Assembly: GCA_003313425.1 (NCBI GenBank)
Contig: NHZP01000001.1
Span: 620,001 to 684,000, forward strand
DNA: 64,000 nucleotides
From: Pseudopyrenochaeta lycopersici
Lineage: Eukaryota > Ascomycota > Dothideomycetes > Pleosporales > Pseudopyrenochaetaceae
Reading direction: 5' to 3'
The notes under the pieces were generated by a model. It did no database searches. It saw nothing but the letters and a program-made list of their open reading frames with translations, and had not been told where the DNA came from. Of this stretch, positions 11,401 to 23,516 are shown piece by piece. Both the position numbers and the translations under genes were made by a program. The number at the start of each line of letters is the position of its first letter. Position 1 is the first letter of the stretch.

Positions 11401-13960
11401 TTAGAGAATTACAGTCGCTAGCAGGATACCTTATACTATTCGTACTAAAAAAGAATAAGAAGCTAAGACTATACGTTAACTACTAGAAACTTAACAATAT
11501 TATAGTAAAAAATTAATACCCTTTACTAAACATAGCAGAATTATAGGATTAACTAGCCTTTATAAAAGTCTTTACGGCATTAGACTTAAGAGGAGCGTAC
11601 AACCTTATTCGCATAAAGGAAGGTAAAGAATAGAAGACCGCGTTTAGAACACGCTACAGCTACTATAAGTATATAGTAATACCTTTTAGTCTTACTAATA
11701 TACTAGTAACATGCTAAGCACTTATTAATAATATATTAAGGGAATACCTAGACGTATTCGTTATTGTATACCTTAACAACATCCTTATATACTCTAATAA
11801 TCTACAGGAACATATTAAGCATATTAAAACAGTTCTTACCTACTTAGGAAGATTTAGTTTGCTACTTAAACCTAAGAAATATAAGTTCTATAAGGAAGAA
11901 GTTAAATTCCTAGGATACATAGTAGGTACACACAGAGTAAAGATAAGCGAAGAGAAAATAAGAGTAGTAAAAGAATAGCCTGAACCTAAAATAGTTAAAG
12001 ACATATAGTTATTTATAGGATTTGTTAACTTTAACTAATAATTTATTAAGGACTTCTCTAAAAATCTATCCTACTTACTAAACTTATAAGAAAAGATATA
12101 AAATAGGAATAGGGAAATAAATAAAGAAAAGTATTCTAGATACTTAAGGAAGCCTGTATTACACTACTAGTACTAATTGCATTCTAAACAGGGGAACCCC
12201 TACAGTTTAAAACAGATACCTTAGACCTTACACTAGGTGCAACAGCGAAATAAGAACGCGATAGAAAATAGCACCTAATTGCGTACTACTCAAGAAAATT
12301 TATAGACGCTGAAGAACGCTACGACGTGCATAATAAAGAACTTATAGCAGTCGTTAACGCCCTTAACTACTAGCAAATCTACGCAGAAAGCTGCTTAGAT
12401 CTTACAATATTTACGGATCACAAGAACCTAGTTTATTTTACTACCACTAAGACATTAAACTAAAGACAGGTCAGATAGGCTAAAATATTAGGATAATACA
12501 AGTTTAAGATTATATATACGCTAGGAAAAGATAACAGCAGAGCTAATACTCTTAGTCGCAGACCAGACATCGCAGGAATAAAAGCAATAGTTAGCGATGC
12601 TATTCTTTAAGTAAACTAGGATAGAAGCTTAGGACCTAATAAGTTATTAAACAACACTATAATAATTACGTCTGAAGTACCTAAAGAATTATAAGAAGTA
12701 ATTATCTAATAACACTATAATAACCTAGTACATAGTTATCCTAGAATTAAAAGAATGATAGAACTTATACAGCGACACTATAGCTTTAAGAATATAAAGG
12801 CTAAGGTTAAACAGTTTATTAAAAAATACGCGGACTGTTACAAGAATAAATATAGTACCTACGCACCTTACGGAGAAATGCAAGCTATAGAGCTACCCAA
12901 CAAACCTTAGGCAGACATTTCTATAGACTTTGTAATAGGGTTACTACTGTCTAAAGATCCTGCGACAGGAATTAAGTATAATGCTATCTTCAACATAGTC
13001 TGCAGGTTTATAAAAGCAGCAGAAATAATACTATTTAGAAATAACTATAACACAGAACAACTAGCGTTTGTTGTCTTAGACAGACTGATATAATATCATA
13101 GTATACCTAAGTTAATTATAAGTAATAGAGACAAGCTCTTTACGTCCAACTTCTAGTCTACATTAATAGCCGCGATAGGAATAAAAAGAAAGTTATTAAC
13201 AGCCTATCACCTACAAACAGACAGACAAACAGAAAGAACAAACAGAACACTGAAAACCTACCTAAGGATTTACAGTAATTAATAGTAGAACAATTAGGTT
13301 TCACTGTTACTAATAGCACAACTAGCCTATAACAACAAATTGTTAGAATTAACTAGAAAGACACTATTCTTTACTAACCACAGGAGACACCCTAATCTCT
13401 TTATAAAATCATATCCTAGCAGAAAAACTAAAGCAGTAATAAAAATAGCTAAAGAAATAAAAAAAGTACATAAACAACTCTAAGAGAACCTTAAGAAAGT
13501 ATAACGCAACAGTATTTCCTACTAGAATAAGAAAAGAAAAATAGCACCTTAGCTAAAGAAGGGGGATAAAGCATACTTACTTACGAAAAATCTACGCAAC
13601 AAGCAACTAAGCAAGGGACTTAATCATGTTAAGGTCAGACCATTTTTAATCAAAAAACAGAACGGACCCATAAATTATACACTTAAACTACTACTAGATG
13701 CAAAGATCTACCCATATTTTCATATCTCTAAGTTAGAACTAGCCGACCCTGCTATACTATTACAGAAAATATTCTAGTACAGGCCTAAAGAAGAAAACAA
13801 GTTTAAAGTCAAGAAAATCTAAGGGTACTAACAGAATAGGAGAGTTAACGACCTAGAACTAAGTTTTAGTTACCTAGTTAAATAGAAAGGGTACCTAAGC
13901 GTAGAAAGTACGTAGGAACCACCAGAGAATCTAAGAAACTACTAAGAAAAAATTAGAGAA
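8440..13960 (+). pseudogene. gag-pol of Gypsy family 1 (chromodomain-bearing), RIP-broken
   Basis: Gag begins near 8445, with motifs such as PDLFYGDRFKLED. A zinc knuckle (CFN-Y-N-KKGYIAKDC, second Cys mutated) lies near 9232-9290. An aspartic protease-like VDSRAQQSYIS lies near 10700 (Gly to Arg change). The RT core reads YLNNILIYS near 11770, where an active enzyme has two Asp. RNase H lies about 12180-12560, integrase about 12700-13400, and a chromodomain (SYLVK-KGYLSVEST) near 13870-13920. In-frame TAA/TAG are frequent, and at least one frameshift follows the RT. The domain order is that of Ty3/Gypsy chromoviral retroelements. It is not functional. Confidence 0.9.
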
Positions 13961-14064
13961 TATTAGGAGAGGGAGGAGAGAAAAAAGAAGAAATAAACCT
14001 AGAAGGTAGAAGCCTGCCTAGGCTCCGCTAGAGTTACTAATTAATCTAAGGCGCCTATAGTAAA

Positions 14065-14493
14065 CTATACTATCAGAGAAAAACTAACTAAGGCATTAAC
14101 AGCCGGACAAGGAGCTTCCTTAGCAAACTCTAACTCTCTGTTATTATGCATCTCTAACGCAAGACACAAAGCCTTCTTCCGCGCCCTTTCTTCCGCCTGC
14201 TTTAAAATCGCCTTATTCTAAAGTAACTACGCGATTACAGTTGCCAGCAACTTCTTATTATTATCTACCTTCTTCTAGTACTCGTCACGAGTCTTATCTA
14301 GAGAAGCCTAGGACATGTTTACACACAGTTTCCCTAAATAAGTGCATTCAGCACACTTTAAGTTTAAATTTAGTATAATGTAATAAATAATATTATCCCC
14401 AAAACACTTATCGTAAGTAAATTTAGTAATAGTTTTAGCACAGAGGATTTTGTTGTAAAGACGCAGATTACGAATCTAGGACTTAGACAACAT
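14065..14493 (-). pseudogene. Antisense ORF of Gypsy type a (Cys-cluster/coiled-coil protein)
   Basis: A minus-strand frame of 143 codons starts with ATG about 100 bp inside the 3' LTR and reads back toward pol. It is interrupted only by five TAG codons, as expected from CAG to TAG by RIP. Visible features are a Cys-x2-Cys pair with a third Cys (KCAECTYLGKLC, about residues 54-65) and then a Lys/Glu/Ala-rich stretch likely to be a coiled coil. The final TAG at 14065 could also be a mutated codon, with the frame continuing toward about 13990. Similar proteins are, from memory, widespread hypothetical proteins in fungal genomes; function unknown. Confidence 0.6.
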
Positions 14494-14593
14494 TTTATCT
14501 TATATTGCTACAGACGCAGAGTACGCCGCCTTTAAGCTAATCTAGCTACATATTACGTAATTCGAGACAAATCCTAAAGAAGGAGAGGGATGG

Positions 14594-14986
14594 TGTTAGG
14601 ATCTGGAATCCTAGACAGGGAGGGAGAGCTCTAGGTACTAACAGCCAGTCAAGAAGCGCTAGTGTTCTACTCTGTCACGCGTCACGTAACCGCTCACTCC
14701 GCTAAGGACGAGCGCTCGCAGCGCTCGCAGCAAGCGCAACAAGCGCGTTATGTATATAGATCACCATAATAAACCCTTATAGCTTATTATATTTAACTTA
14801 ATATTATACTCTACAGTATAGTAATAGCAATACTAATTATTCTTAATCTCTAGTACTCTTTACAGAAGCACCCTCTTACTGTCTTAGTATTAAACCCCCT
14901 TCTATCTAGTCCCTCACTCTATCCTAGAGAACTAACCTTGCAGTCTTATTAGTTATCCTCACTGATAGCCTTTAAGATTCGTCACA
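14594..14986 (+). repeat. 3' LTR, type a (393 bp), with right GATAG duplication at 14987-14991
   Basis: Starts TGTTAGGATCTGG and ends GATTCGTCACA. It is the same length as the 5' LTR and nearly identical in sequence. It is preceded by a purine-rich tract ending gggatgg. Confidence 0.93.
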
Positions 14987-17900
14987 GATAGTTAATTTAC
15001 AGTACTATCCTCTGCTGCTAGTTTAGCTAAAATTTTACAAGCTATTCCCCCTTAGTTAAGCTTTAGAATAGCCTAGAATTTACTAGGTTTTCTTACTAGT
15101 AACCTATTTCATACCTTAGTACCTGCGCTTTGCGCTACCTAAACGCTAGGATTGTTATTAATAAGACACGTCCTATTATTCCCTTCCTTAAATAGGAATA
15201 CTCTAAGGATTATTCCTACTTTTACACACTACAGTCTATACGTGTGTTTTAATTACGCGCACGTGCTGCCTTAAGCACGCATTTACCCTCTAAAACTTCC
15301 TAATTAGGTAATTCTCTAAACTTAGCCTGTGTATAATACTCCTAAGTATTTATCCTAGTCCTAGTAACCTTACCTAACTAATAATACTACTTAACTAATA
15401 GTTAAATCTTAAGTCTACTTACTAAAGCTTAAGGATTCCTTCTAGTTTTACTTTAACTTTTACTTTTACTACTATAGCTACTCTTACTTCTATCTAACCT
15501 TCTTTATTTAGCCTGATAGTAGATAGCTCTTATAATAAAGGGTCCTCTAGCTAGTAGCCTAAATTTTAAGCCTATTAGAAAGACAACGCGTTAGCTAAAA
15601 TACAGGCGGCTTGTAATTAACTTAGGGAAAAGGCTTATTAACGCTAAGAGAAGAATAAGAATAAGGCTATAGAGGATTTAGAACTAGTTATTTTAGAAAA
15701 CTATATTATTAAAGACGTAGAGTACCCTAAATTTACTCTAATAAGCTCCTGTGCTAACTTATTAACTAAAGAAGTTAACCTATATTCCTTCTCTCGCGAT
15801 ATAACACAGCGTGCTAAGGGAGCTTATTAGATACAGCTACGTAAGGAAGCTGCTAATCTAGGTCTCCCTAAGGACTTTAATAACTATCTTCCTCTAAGTA
15901 GCCTTCTAGGTTTACTACTATCTGCGAGCTTAAGTCTACCTACTTCTATTTAGCGATTAGCACCCTTAGGCATCTAGCTTATAAAGAACTACCCTAGTAA
16001 GTTCTTAAGCCTTAAGCCTACGCAACTTACACGCCTAATAATACTATTTAGGTGTACCCTATATACTCTTAATAAGGATAAGAAGTTATTAGAGACACAC
16101 TACCTTAACGCTTCTACTCTAAAGCAGGAACTAACTAAATAATAACGCAGCTTTACTTAATAAAAGGATAAGCTAGTTAAAGAATATAATAAGCTTAGCA
16201 AGTAGTAGAATAAGCTTGTTGCTAACTACAAGACCTTAGAAGGTTCGTTGTAAGAAATTAAGAATAAGCGTAACTCCGCGTTGCGCGACTATCTGTTGTC
16301 TAGCTCTCCTAAGGTTTTAGGCCTTACTAGACTTACTCTATTATAGCTAGCCCTAGGAGCTATAAATAAGCCTCTGCTAGAAGGAATAAGTACGCCTACA
16401 TAAATCCTCCTATAAGGTAACGTAGCGGGCAGTATTCTTAATAAGTTTAGTTCCCCTTAGCGTGTTCTGCTTTTAACTAACCTTCTTCTTACTCGCGAAT
16501 ACTAAACATCCCTAGGTAACATAGTAACGCTAAGCCCTTATCTAACTAAGCTCTACTATAAGATTAAGGGGTTATATTAGTTCTTATCTATAAAGAATAA
16601 GTAAATTTAGGTGCCTCTAGTATACTCTAGGGGTCCTAATCTTTATAGGTAGATTATAAAGATACTTAACTATTTTAAAAATAATAGGTTAGACTAGTAA
16701 TATAATAACATGCGAGTATAATTTATCTTTTAAGCTACTAGTAGTTCTGCTTAAACCTTACTACAAGAGCCTAATAGGTTTTTATATTAATATAAGGACA
16801 ACTTTAAGTATTTTTATATCCTTAACTCTATCTTTAGTAACTATAACTACTATGTTATAGCAGAATAGTAATATAATACTTTAGTTTTCCTAGAACGTAG
16901 CTCGCTAGAATACCCTACTACAGTTAAAGTATAGGCTCTGTTCTAGACAGAGTTTAACGCTATCACTACTTAGCTTAGATAGATTACTATAACTTAAGCG
17001 TACAAGCTTTAGGCTAAGCTTCTAGGCTATCTCTAACAGAGCCTTAGCAGCGCGCCCGCTGTCTATACTACTACTAACTTCCAATCTCTTTATAATACAA
17101 TTAATAATGTATGTTAGAGCTATAACCTCTAGCAATTGCCTTAGTATCTCGCCAATTAAATAAAGAGGCGTAACGCGCTAGCTAGACTAAGCTTAGCACC
17201 GCCTCATAAATTTATTCTAAGGATAGCAGTAGATAAGCCTATTAAGAAAGCTAGTGAGCCTGCTTTAGGCCTACGTCCGTTATTTAAAGATAATAGAATA
17301 GGTAACTATAAGCTAGCTAACAGTCCTAAGCCTTATAACGCGGACTCTAGCCGTAACTAGTATTAAGGAAATCCGCGCAGTAACCCAGCTACTAATTGTT
17401 ACGTGCACATAAGCCTAGAGACTAGTAACTCTAACTACAAAGAAGCCTCTAATAGCGATAGTAATAAAGCTAAAGTTATTATTTATTTAAAGGAAGAGTA
17501 ACCCTAGATAAAAGTCCTTTATCTAGGGTTAATAATTAGTCTTAGGAAACTGCGCTAGCTGCTACTTACTAGGGCAGCATACATAAGCCCGTAGCGCAGG
17601 CACTCCTGCGACACACGCAGGCTGTCTAGAAAGATAAGCTGTGTCTAGATAGCCTAGACTAGTTCGCTTTTACAAGCATAATTAGATAATAAGAAAACGC
17701 TCCCTACGTCGCCCGGACATTAGTAGATAACAGGGTAGATATAAACTTTATCTTACAGCAGTTCCTCTAGCTTACCTAGGGGTTCTAACTAATTCCTCTT
17801 ATTACGCCTATTATATATAAAGAATATAAAGGTATTACTTTAGAATCTATTACTTATAGAGTTAAATTCTGTATAAAAATTAATTCCTACTTTAAGTATA

Positions 17901-19900
17901 CTTCTACCTATATTCTTAACTAGTATAGGGCCTTTAACCTAGTATTAGGATTCTACTAGAGGAAACTATACGCACTACGCTTTAATTACTATTAGAGTAT
18001 AATTAAATTCCCTAACATATACTACTAAATAGAATACTAGTAACACTTATATACACTATAAGTTATCTACGAGCGAGCTACGCCTAACGCCTCTACATAG
18101 CCTAGTTCCTCTACAGATAGTAGGAATAAAGGTAAGACTAGCTAATAACAGGTAAAGTTAGATACCGCAGCCCTAGTAAAGCTAGACAACGAACACTAAG
18201 TACTACACTAGTAAACTAAACCTACAGTAGGTATTAAAGTTATCTTGCTAAGAGCTATTTAGGCGTTTACTAAATAAAAAAACTACCCTCTATTTATAAT
18301 AGTTCGTCGCTTACTACTAGGAGCGTTACAGAAAATCTGTTACGTAGTAGTATAAAAGGACTATAATAAGTTCTTTAACCCTCCTAAGGAAGTCTTATTA
18401 AAAGATATCCTGCCTCTGCACCTACTTAAGGAATATACCTTAATTATTCCTATATTTAATAAAGCAGCTGCAGCTAAGCTCCTAGATTACTTAGAATATA
18501 ACTATAAGATTAAGCTTAAGCTAGGAGCTAAGGTGCCTAATTATTAAGTAAGACTATTTTCTAGTAAATAGTTTAAAGCTATTAAGTAATATGTTTAGGA
18601 GATAGAGGCCCGGGATTTTATCTTCTAGGGACCCTCTACTACATAAAATAACTTACTTATCGTCGCTAAACCTAGTAGTAGTATCTAAGTCTGCGTAGAT
18701 TATTAAGACCTTAATAAAGCCTCTGTTAAGAATTAATACCTAATTCCTTTCTTCTATAAGACTTTAGCTAAGCTTAATAAAGCTGTTATCTTTTCTAAAT
18801 TTAATATTATGCACGCTTTTTATTAAATTCGCATGAAGCCTAGTTTAGAGTAGCTTACTACCTTCTCTACGCGTTAGGGCACTTATTAATACTATATAAT
18901 GCCTATAGGCCTCTGTAATACTCTAGCTATATTTTAAAGAGTAATTAATAGCACTCTTTTTAAGTACCTTAATAAGTTTTATACTGCCTATCTAGATAAT
19001 ATCTTAGTTTTCTTAGAATTAGTAGAAGCCTATATAGAGTATATAAAAAAGGTGCTTACGCGCCTTAAGGAAAAAGAGTTTTATATAGACCTGCGCAAAT
19101 CAGAATTTTATATAGACTGTATTAAGTTCCTAAGTATAATAATTATAAATAAGGGTATTAAAATTAACCCTAAGAAGATTAAGGCTGTACAGTAATAGGA
19201 AATACTAAAGACTGCCTAAGATGTGCTTACTTTCCTTAAGTATACTAGCTTCTCCTAGCGCTTTATTAAAGGCTACTTAAAGATAGCGTTACTACTTATA
19301 CGCCTTATTAAGGCTACTATTATAGAAAAGAAAAGTAGTAATCCTAATAAACCTGCCTATAAGAAGGTTTATTATAAGCTAATTATATAGGGGGAGGAGG
19401 AAGTAATAGCTTTTAAGGCTCTTAAAGTAGTATTTTATATAGGCGTAGTATTAAAGTATTTTAATCCTACTAAGTAAATCTACATCTTTACTAATATGTT
19501 AGGATAGGTATTAGGTAGGGTTATAAAGCAATATAATAATAAGGACGTCCTATAACCTATTGCTTTCTTTTTAAAGAAATACTCTCTAGCAGAGTGTAAC
19601 TATAACATCTATAATCTTAAACTTATAGTAATTATACAGGTATTTAAGGAATAGGAGCCTAAACTTATAGGCTCTTCTTAACTAATACAGGTAATAATAG
19701 ACTATAAGAACCTAGAATAGTTTATAATAACTAAAAAACTTAGCTAATAGTAAGCATAGTAGTCCTTATTTCTTAGCTAGTTTAACTTTAAGATTATCTA
19801 TGCCTCTAGGGAAACTAATAGTAAAGTAGACGCTTTAAGCTGTTAACCTTAGGATACCCTAACAGACGCAGAAGACCCTTATTATAGTACACGGGCTGCT
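14987..19900 (+). mobile_element. Gypsy family 2, copy B, right part
   Basis: Resumes the family-2 element exactly where the family-1 insertion interrupted it. The first about 820 bp match 6775-7600 of copy A, then the element continues through gag and pol to the end of RNase H, where it is broken off near 19900. No integrase or 3' LTR follows. The missing 3' half of the same family is seen in reverse at 23207-25870. Confidence 0.8.
18390..19860 (+). pseudogene. Reverse transcriptase/RNase H of Gypsy family 2, RIP-broken
   Basis: Readable pol motifs include VCVDY-DLNK near 18700, the catalytic strand AYLDNILVF near 18990 (second Asp mutated to Asn), IKFLSIIIINKGIKINPKKIKAV near 19130, and RNase H motifs IAFFLKKYSLAECNYNIY (about 19560) and NSKVDALS (about 19830). 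Stops are mostly TAG/TAA at Gln or Trp positions. The region upstream (about 15560-17500) is gag-like only by position. Confidence 0.85.
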
Positions 19901-20206
19901 TGTCAGGAGCCAATGACACCTGACTGGACTGGCTGACGAGTCTAGTGTACCCGAGGCATACTCGGCCAGTTTAGCCTACAATGGGCCAGATTGGGGCCAT
20001 CAAAGGCGGGGTTGACCTCCTTTGGCCCGATTGGTCCCAGGTGCGGGGTAAGGGGAACATAAAAGCCCCTCAGGATCCTGCCTGTACGGCAGCGATCCTT
20101 CTAGTCACTAATGCAACCCTATTATCCCTTATTGAACTCCTTTGTGCCCATCTGACCCCAACAACCCTGAGGACCAGGCTATAACCATATAGAACCAGTC
20201 CTGACA
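19901..20206 (+). repeat. Candidate solo LTR (TGTCAGGA...TCCTGACA)
   Basis: A 306-bp block of near-normal GC content inside RIP-mutated DNA. Its ends are an 8-bp perfect inverted repeat beginning TG and ending CA, as LTRs do. The flanking pentamers, ctgct and atact, are only partly alike, so the duplication is not convincing. The family-2 reading frame may continue after it. Short ORFs inside are not genes. Confidence 0.5.
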
Positions 20207-20253
20207 ATACTGTCTTTACCGCGCACCCTATAAGTACTGTTATTCCTCGTAAG

Positions 20254-23090
20254 TAGGGTGGCAAATGGGTATAGGTTGGGGTTGGGTTGGGTTTGATTAC
20301 ATAAGACCCGTACCCAACCCAGCTCTATACCCAATCTTTATACGCTAGTAATAGGTATAGGTTAAGGTTACTGTGAATGGGTTGAGGTTAGGGCTAGGGT
20401 TATTAGGGTAAGGTTGGCTTAGGTCTAAGTAATCACGTTTTTTATATTAGGGTTACTACTAACTAATTAGGGTTATGTATTTACTACAGCTAATTATTAT
20501 AGTTTAAGGGTTACCGTGTTATAGGAACTATCGCAAATTATAATTTATATATTATAACTACTTAGAGAAAGCTACTACTAGACAAATCTACTACCTAAAG
20601 AAGACTACTACCTAGAGAAAACTAATACTTATTAGAAGAAATCTAGTAGAAACCTATTATAGTATCGCCTTACTAACGCAGAATCTTTATACTAAATAGT
20701 AACTCTCTTTATATAGATTATATTTATTATATAGTCTACTAAAAATTAGTATATATATAATAAAAATATTAAGGCGATAGTTACCTTTAAAATAACTAAC
20801 TAGAAATAACTTAACTAACTCTTAAAGAGCTTTAATTATACTACTCTAGAAGCGTAGTCTTTACTAGAACTCTTAGGCTATTTTACAGATAAGGCGGGAG
20901 AATAGAAGCTTACGAATAAGTAGATTAGTAGACTTTTAGTATCTTTTAATCTCTTAAATTACTACTACTATAAATAATTAGCTTATAACTATAATAAGAA
21001 ACTATAATAACTTACTGCCTAGCTTCTAGCGACGCTTTTTTTCTAACTATATTAGAAGTAGTTATTATCTTTCGCGCAGATTTACTAGCTAGATCCTTTG
21101 CAGGCATACTGCCGCTAGTTACAGTCTTCCTAGGAGCCTTACTGCTAGTTGTTAGACGCTTAGGAGGAGGTCTAGTTCTAGCTATTATATTTAACTTAAT
21201 AGAGAGTAGTAAATTTAATAGAGCGCAGCTAATTATAGAGGTAGAAATTTAGTGTAGATAAGTAGAGAAAGAAAGTAGAAATTAAGCTTATTAGACTAAT
21301 ATGTTACCTTTAGTAAAGGTAAAGGTAAAGGTAAAGGTAAGAGTAAGTTAATATAGCTAGTAAACAGGCTCTCCTAGCGTATAGCGCAGTAACGCTATAA
21401 TAAACTTTTATAATAAACTATAGGACTGTAGAACTTAATATAAGCTTTTAATTAATCCTATTTTTATAGTAATCTAACTTTTTTTAGAGGTTATACGTAG
21501 GTAGGTACCTATTCTACTCGCTAGCGCAGCGCATAAGCTACCTATATAGCCTGCTGTTTACTCTTACCTTTACCTTACTATATAATAACTTAAAGGCTTC
21601 CTTTATTACTTCTATATCTCTATTATTAGACACTAAACTACTTACTACTTAATTATTACATACATTTATTATAATTCCTGCGTAATAGCTTCTACACCTA
21701 TTAAACAGGAGCTAATTAAAGACACTAACTATCTAGATAGCCCTAAGAGTCTACTTCTAAATATTTAGTATAATATACTAGTTAGATTTAATAGTAATAA
21801 ATAAGAGAAGCTTATAGTAGTATTTATCTTAGTCTATTATTATAGTATATATATACTAATTAAAATAAGCGTTTACTTCTAAAGAGTAAGAGGTTAACTA
21901 TATTATCTTTATACGTAGCTAGATTAGTTCTTATAAAGGTTACTTTACTAATTTATTAGTACTATTTAAAGGTAAACTAAGTAATAATACTTACGTAATT
22001 TAGTAAAGAGATTAAGCTACTCTTTATAATATAAAGACTAAAGCTATTAAAAGTACTAATACTTTAGATTATTCTACTAAAAGCGCGCTTAAAAAGAAGC
22101 TAAAGAAGAAGGCTAAATATATATCTTTACTTAAAGGTATAAAGAAATAATATCTTAATAAAGAGATAGAGAAACTTTATAACTAGTACTTTAAAGATTA
22201 GAAGAGTAGTAAGTTATAATAGTTATTTATTATATATTCTTACTTATAGTCTTTAAGTAAATAGCTAGAATCTTAGCTTAGTTAAGTATACTTAAAATAA
22301 AAGAAGCTAAATTATAAAGTCTCTCTTTAGAAGTACTAAAAAGCTTTAAAGAAGATCTCTACTACTACTTAGTACTCTTTAAGTATATAGTAGCTAGGCT
22401 ATAGAATTACGTAAGTTATTAAAATTAGTAGTATCTTAGAAAAGATTATATATAAAACTTATTAAAATAGCTTAGTAAAGCTTAATAGTAATACTTTTAA
22501 GAGTAAAGAAGCTAAAGCTAAATAGTAAAAGTTTAAAAAGAACTTACTATAAAAGAGTTAGTAGTAGTAGCTAATAATAAGTAGTAGTAAGTTTTATTAT
22601 ATTATTTTATAGTAGTTATATACTAATTATACTAAATTACGTAAGCCTATACTTATCTTTAGTACTATATCTAGTAAAAAAGATATCTTACTTAAGAGTA
22701 GTATACTATATAATATAAGTAATAATAGTAATAAATATAAAGTAGAAGTTAACTATAACTCTAAGATTAACGCTATATATAATAAAGAAGAAAATAAGTA
22801 TAAGACTAGTAGTAAGGAACTTAGTAGTAATTAGTTAAATAAGATAGATTTCTAGAGCTTTTCTAATCTAAAAGTTAAGAAAGAATAATACTAGACTAGT
22901 TAGAAGTATATATTAGTCTAGTTTAGGTAGTAGTAATTATGATAGCTAATAATCTCTTAGTATCTCTATCTCTTAGCCTCTAGCCTTTATATTTAATAAG
23001 AGAAGAATATAAATAGAGTAAAGAATATAAATAATTATATTAAAATAAATAAATTCCTAAGCTATATTAAAATATTATTACTTATACACT
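20254..23090. mobile_element. AT-rich relic beginning with a hAT-like terminus (TAGGGTGGCAAATGGG)
   Basis: The sequence from 20254 starts with a hAT-type end that recurs at 30911 (+) and 47410 (-), followed by G-rich subterminal repeats (ggttgggttggg). The rest is heavily RIP-mutated. Near 22080-22560 a Lys-rich plus-strand frame (LKKKLKKKAKYISLL) with many Gln-type stops hints at a decayed protein, but I cannot name it. A (ggtaaa)n microsatellite lies at about 21308-21340. No matching right-hand terminus was found. Confidence 0.4.
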
Positions 23091-23206
23091 CTAACGTGTT
23101 CTACTACTCGCCGGCCAACACCAGTCGCCGGCCCACCTTATCAACACTAACGCGCTTGCCTCCACAACAACAATTATAACCACCTAACGACAGCCTGCAG
23201 TAGCTT

Positions 23207-23516
23207 AAAAGGAGGTGTAAGGCAGTCAACACGCACAGTTGGGACGGTCTTAGTTAAAGAAACTTAATTTAAAAGGAAATGGACAAAATAGCAGATACCT
23301 CTTACCTTCGGGGGAGAGGTGCTGCCTATATACATGAGCTAGAGCAGGCTAGTCCCGATCCAGTTACCTAGCTTAGTAAAAGGTAAGAGGTAACAGTTAC
23401 CTTTCACCTACGTCTAGTAACTTGGCAGGATTGTTACCTTTCACCTGCGTCTAGTAACTTGGAAGGATTAAACCCTTTTACCTGCGTCTAGTAACCTAAA
23501 AGGATTAAACCCTAAC
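23207..23516 (-). repeat. Family-2 LTR in reverse, truncated
   Basis: On the minus strand it starts TGTTAGGGTTTAATCC at 23516 and follows the family-2 LTR, including three about-40-bp tandem units, until about 23207, where homology stops inside the LTR. A purine tract (AAAGGGGGGGGTCG on the minus strand, 23517-23530) abuts it, so it is the 3' LTR of the reverse element to its right. Confidence 0.75.

Larger units (their letters stand above)
8030..14986 (+). mobile_element. Complete Ty3/Gypsy retroelement, family 1, LTR type a
   Basis: A full-length element of 6957 bp with two 393-bp LTRs, a 5-bp GATAG duplication, gag, protease, reverse transcriptase, RNase H, integrase and a chromodomain on the plus strand. 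A polypurine tract (about 14576-14593) precedes the 3' LTR. It is inserted in a family-2 Gypsy. It retains far more CpA than the copies at 1-5515 and 34838-41993, so it looks the least RIP-mutated of the family in this window. All coding frames are nevertheless interrupted, mainly TAA/TAG at Gln or Trp positions. Confidence 0.93.

Noticed and set aside
19981..20264. Two ORFs of about 65 codons on opposite strands
   Set aside because: They lie inside or across the candidate solo LTR and overlap on opposite strands.
20290..20440. Telomere-like ttaggg/ggttag words, also in inverse form near 47290-47380
   Set aside because: They are irregular and tied to the hAT-like terminus, so are subterminal transposon repeats, not a telomere.
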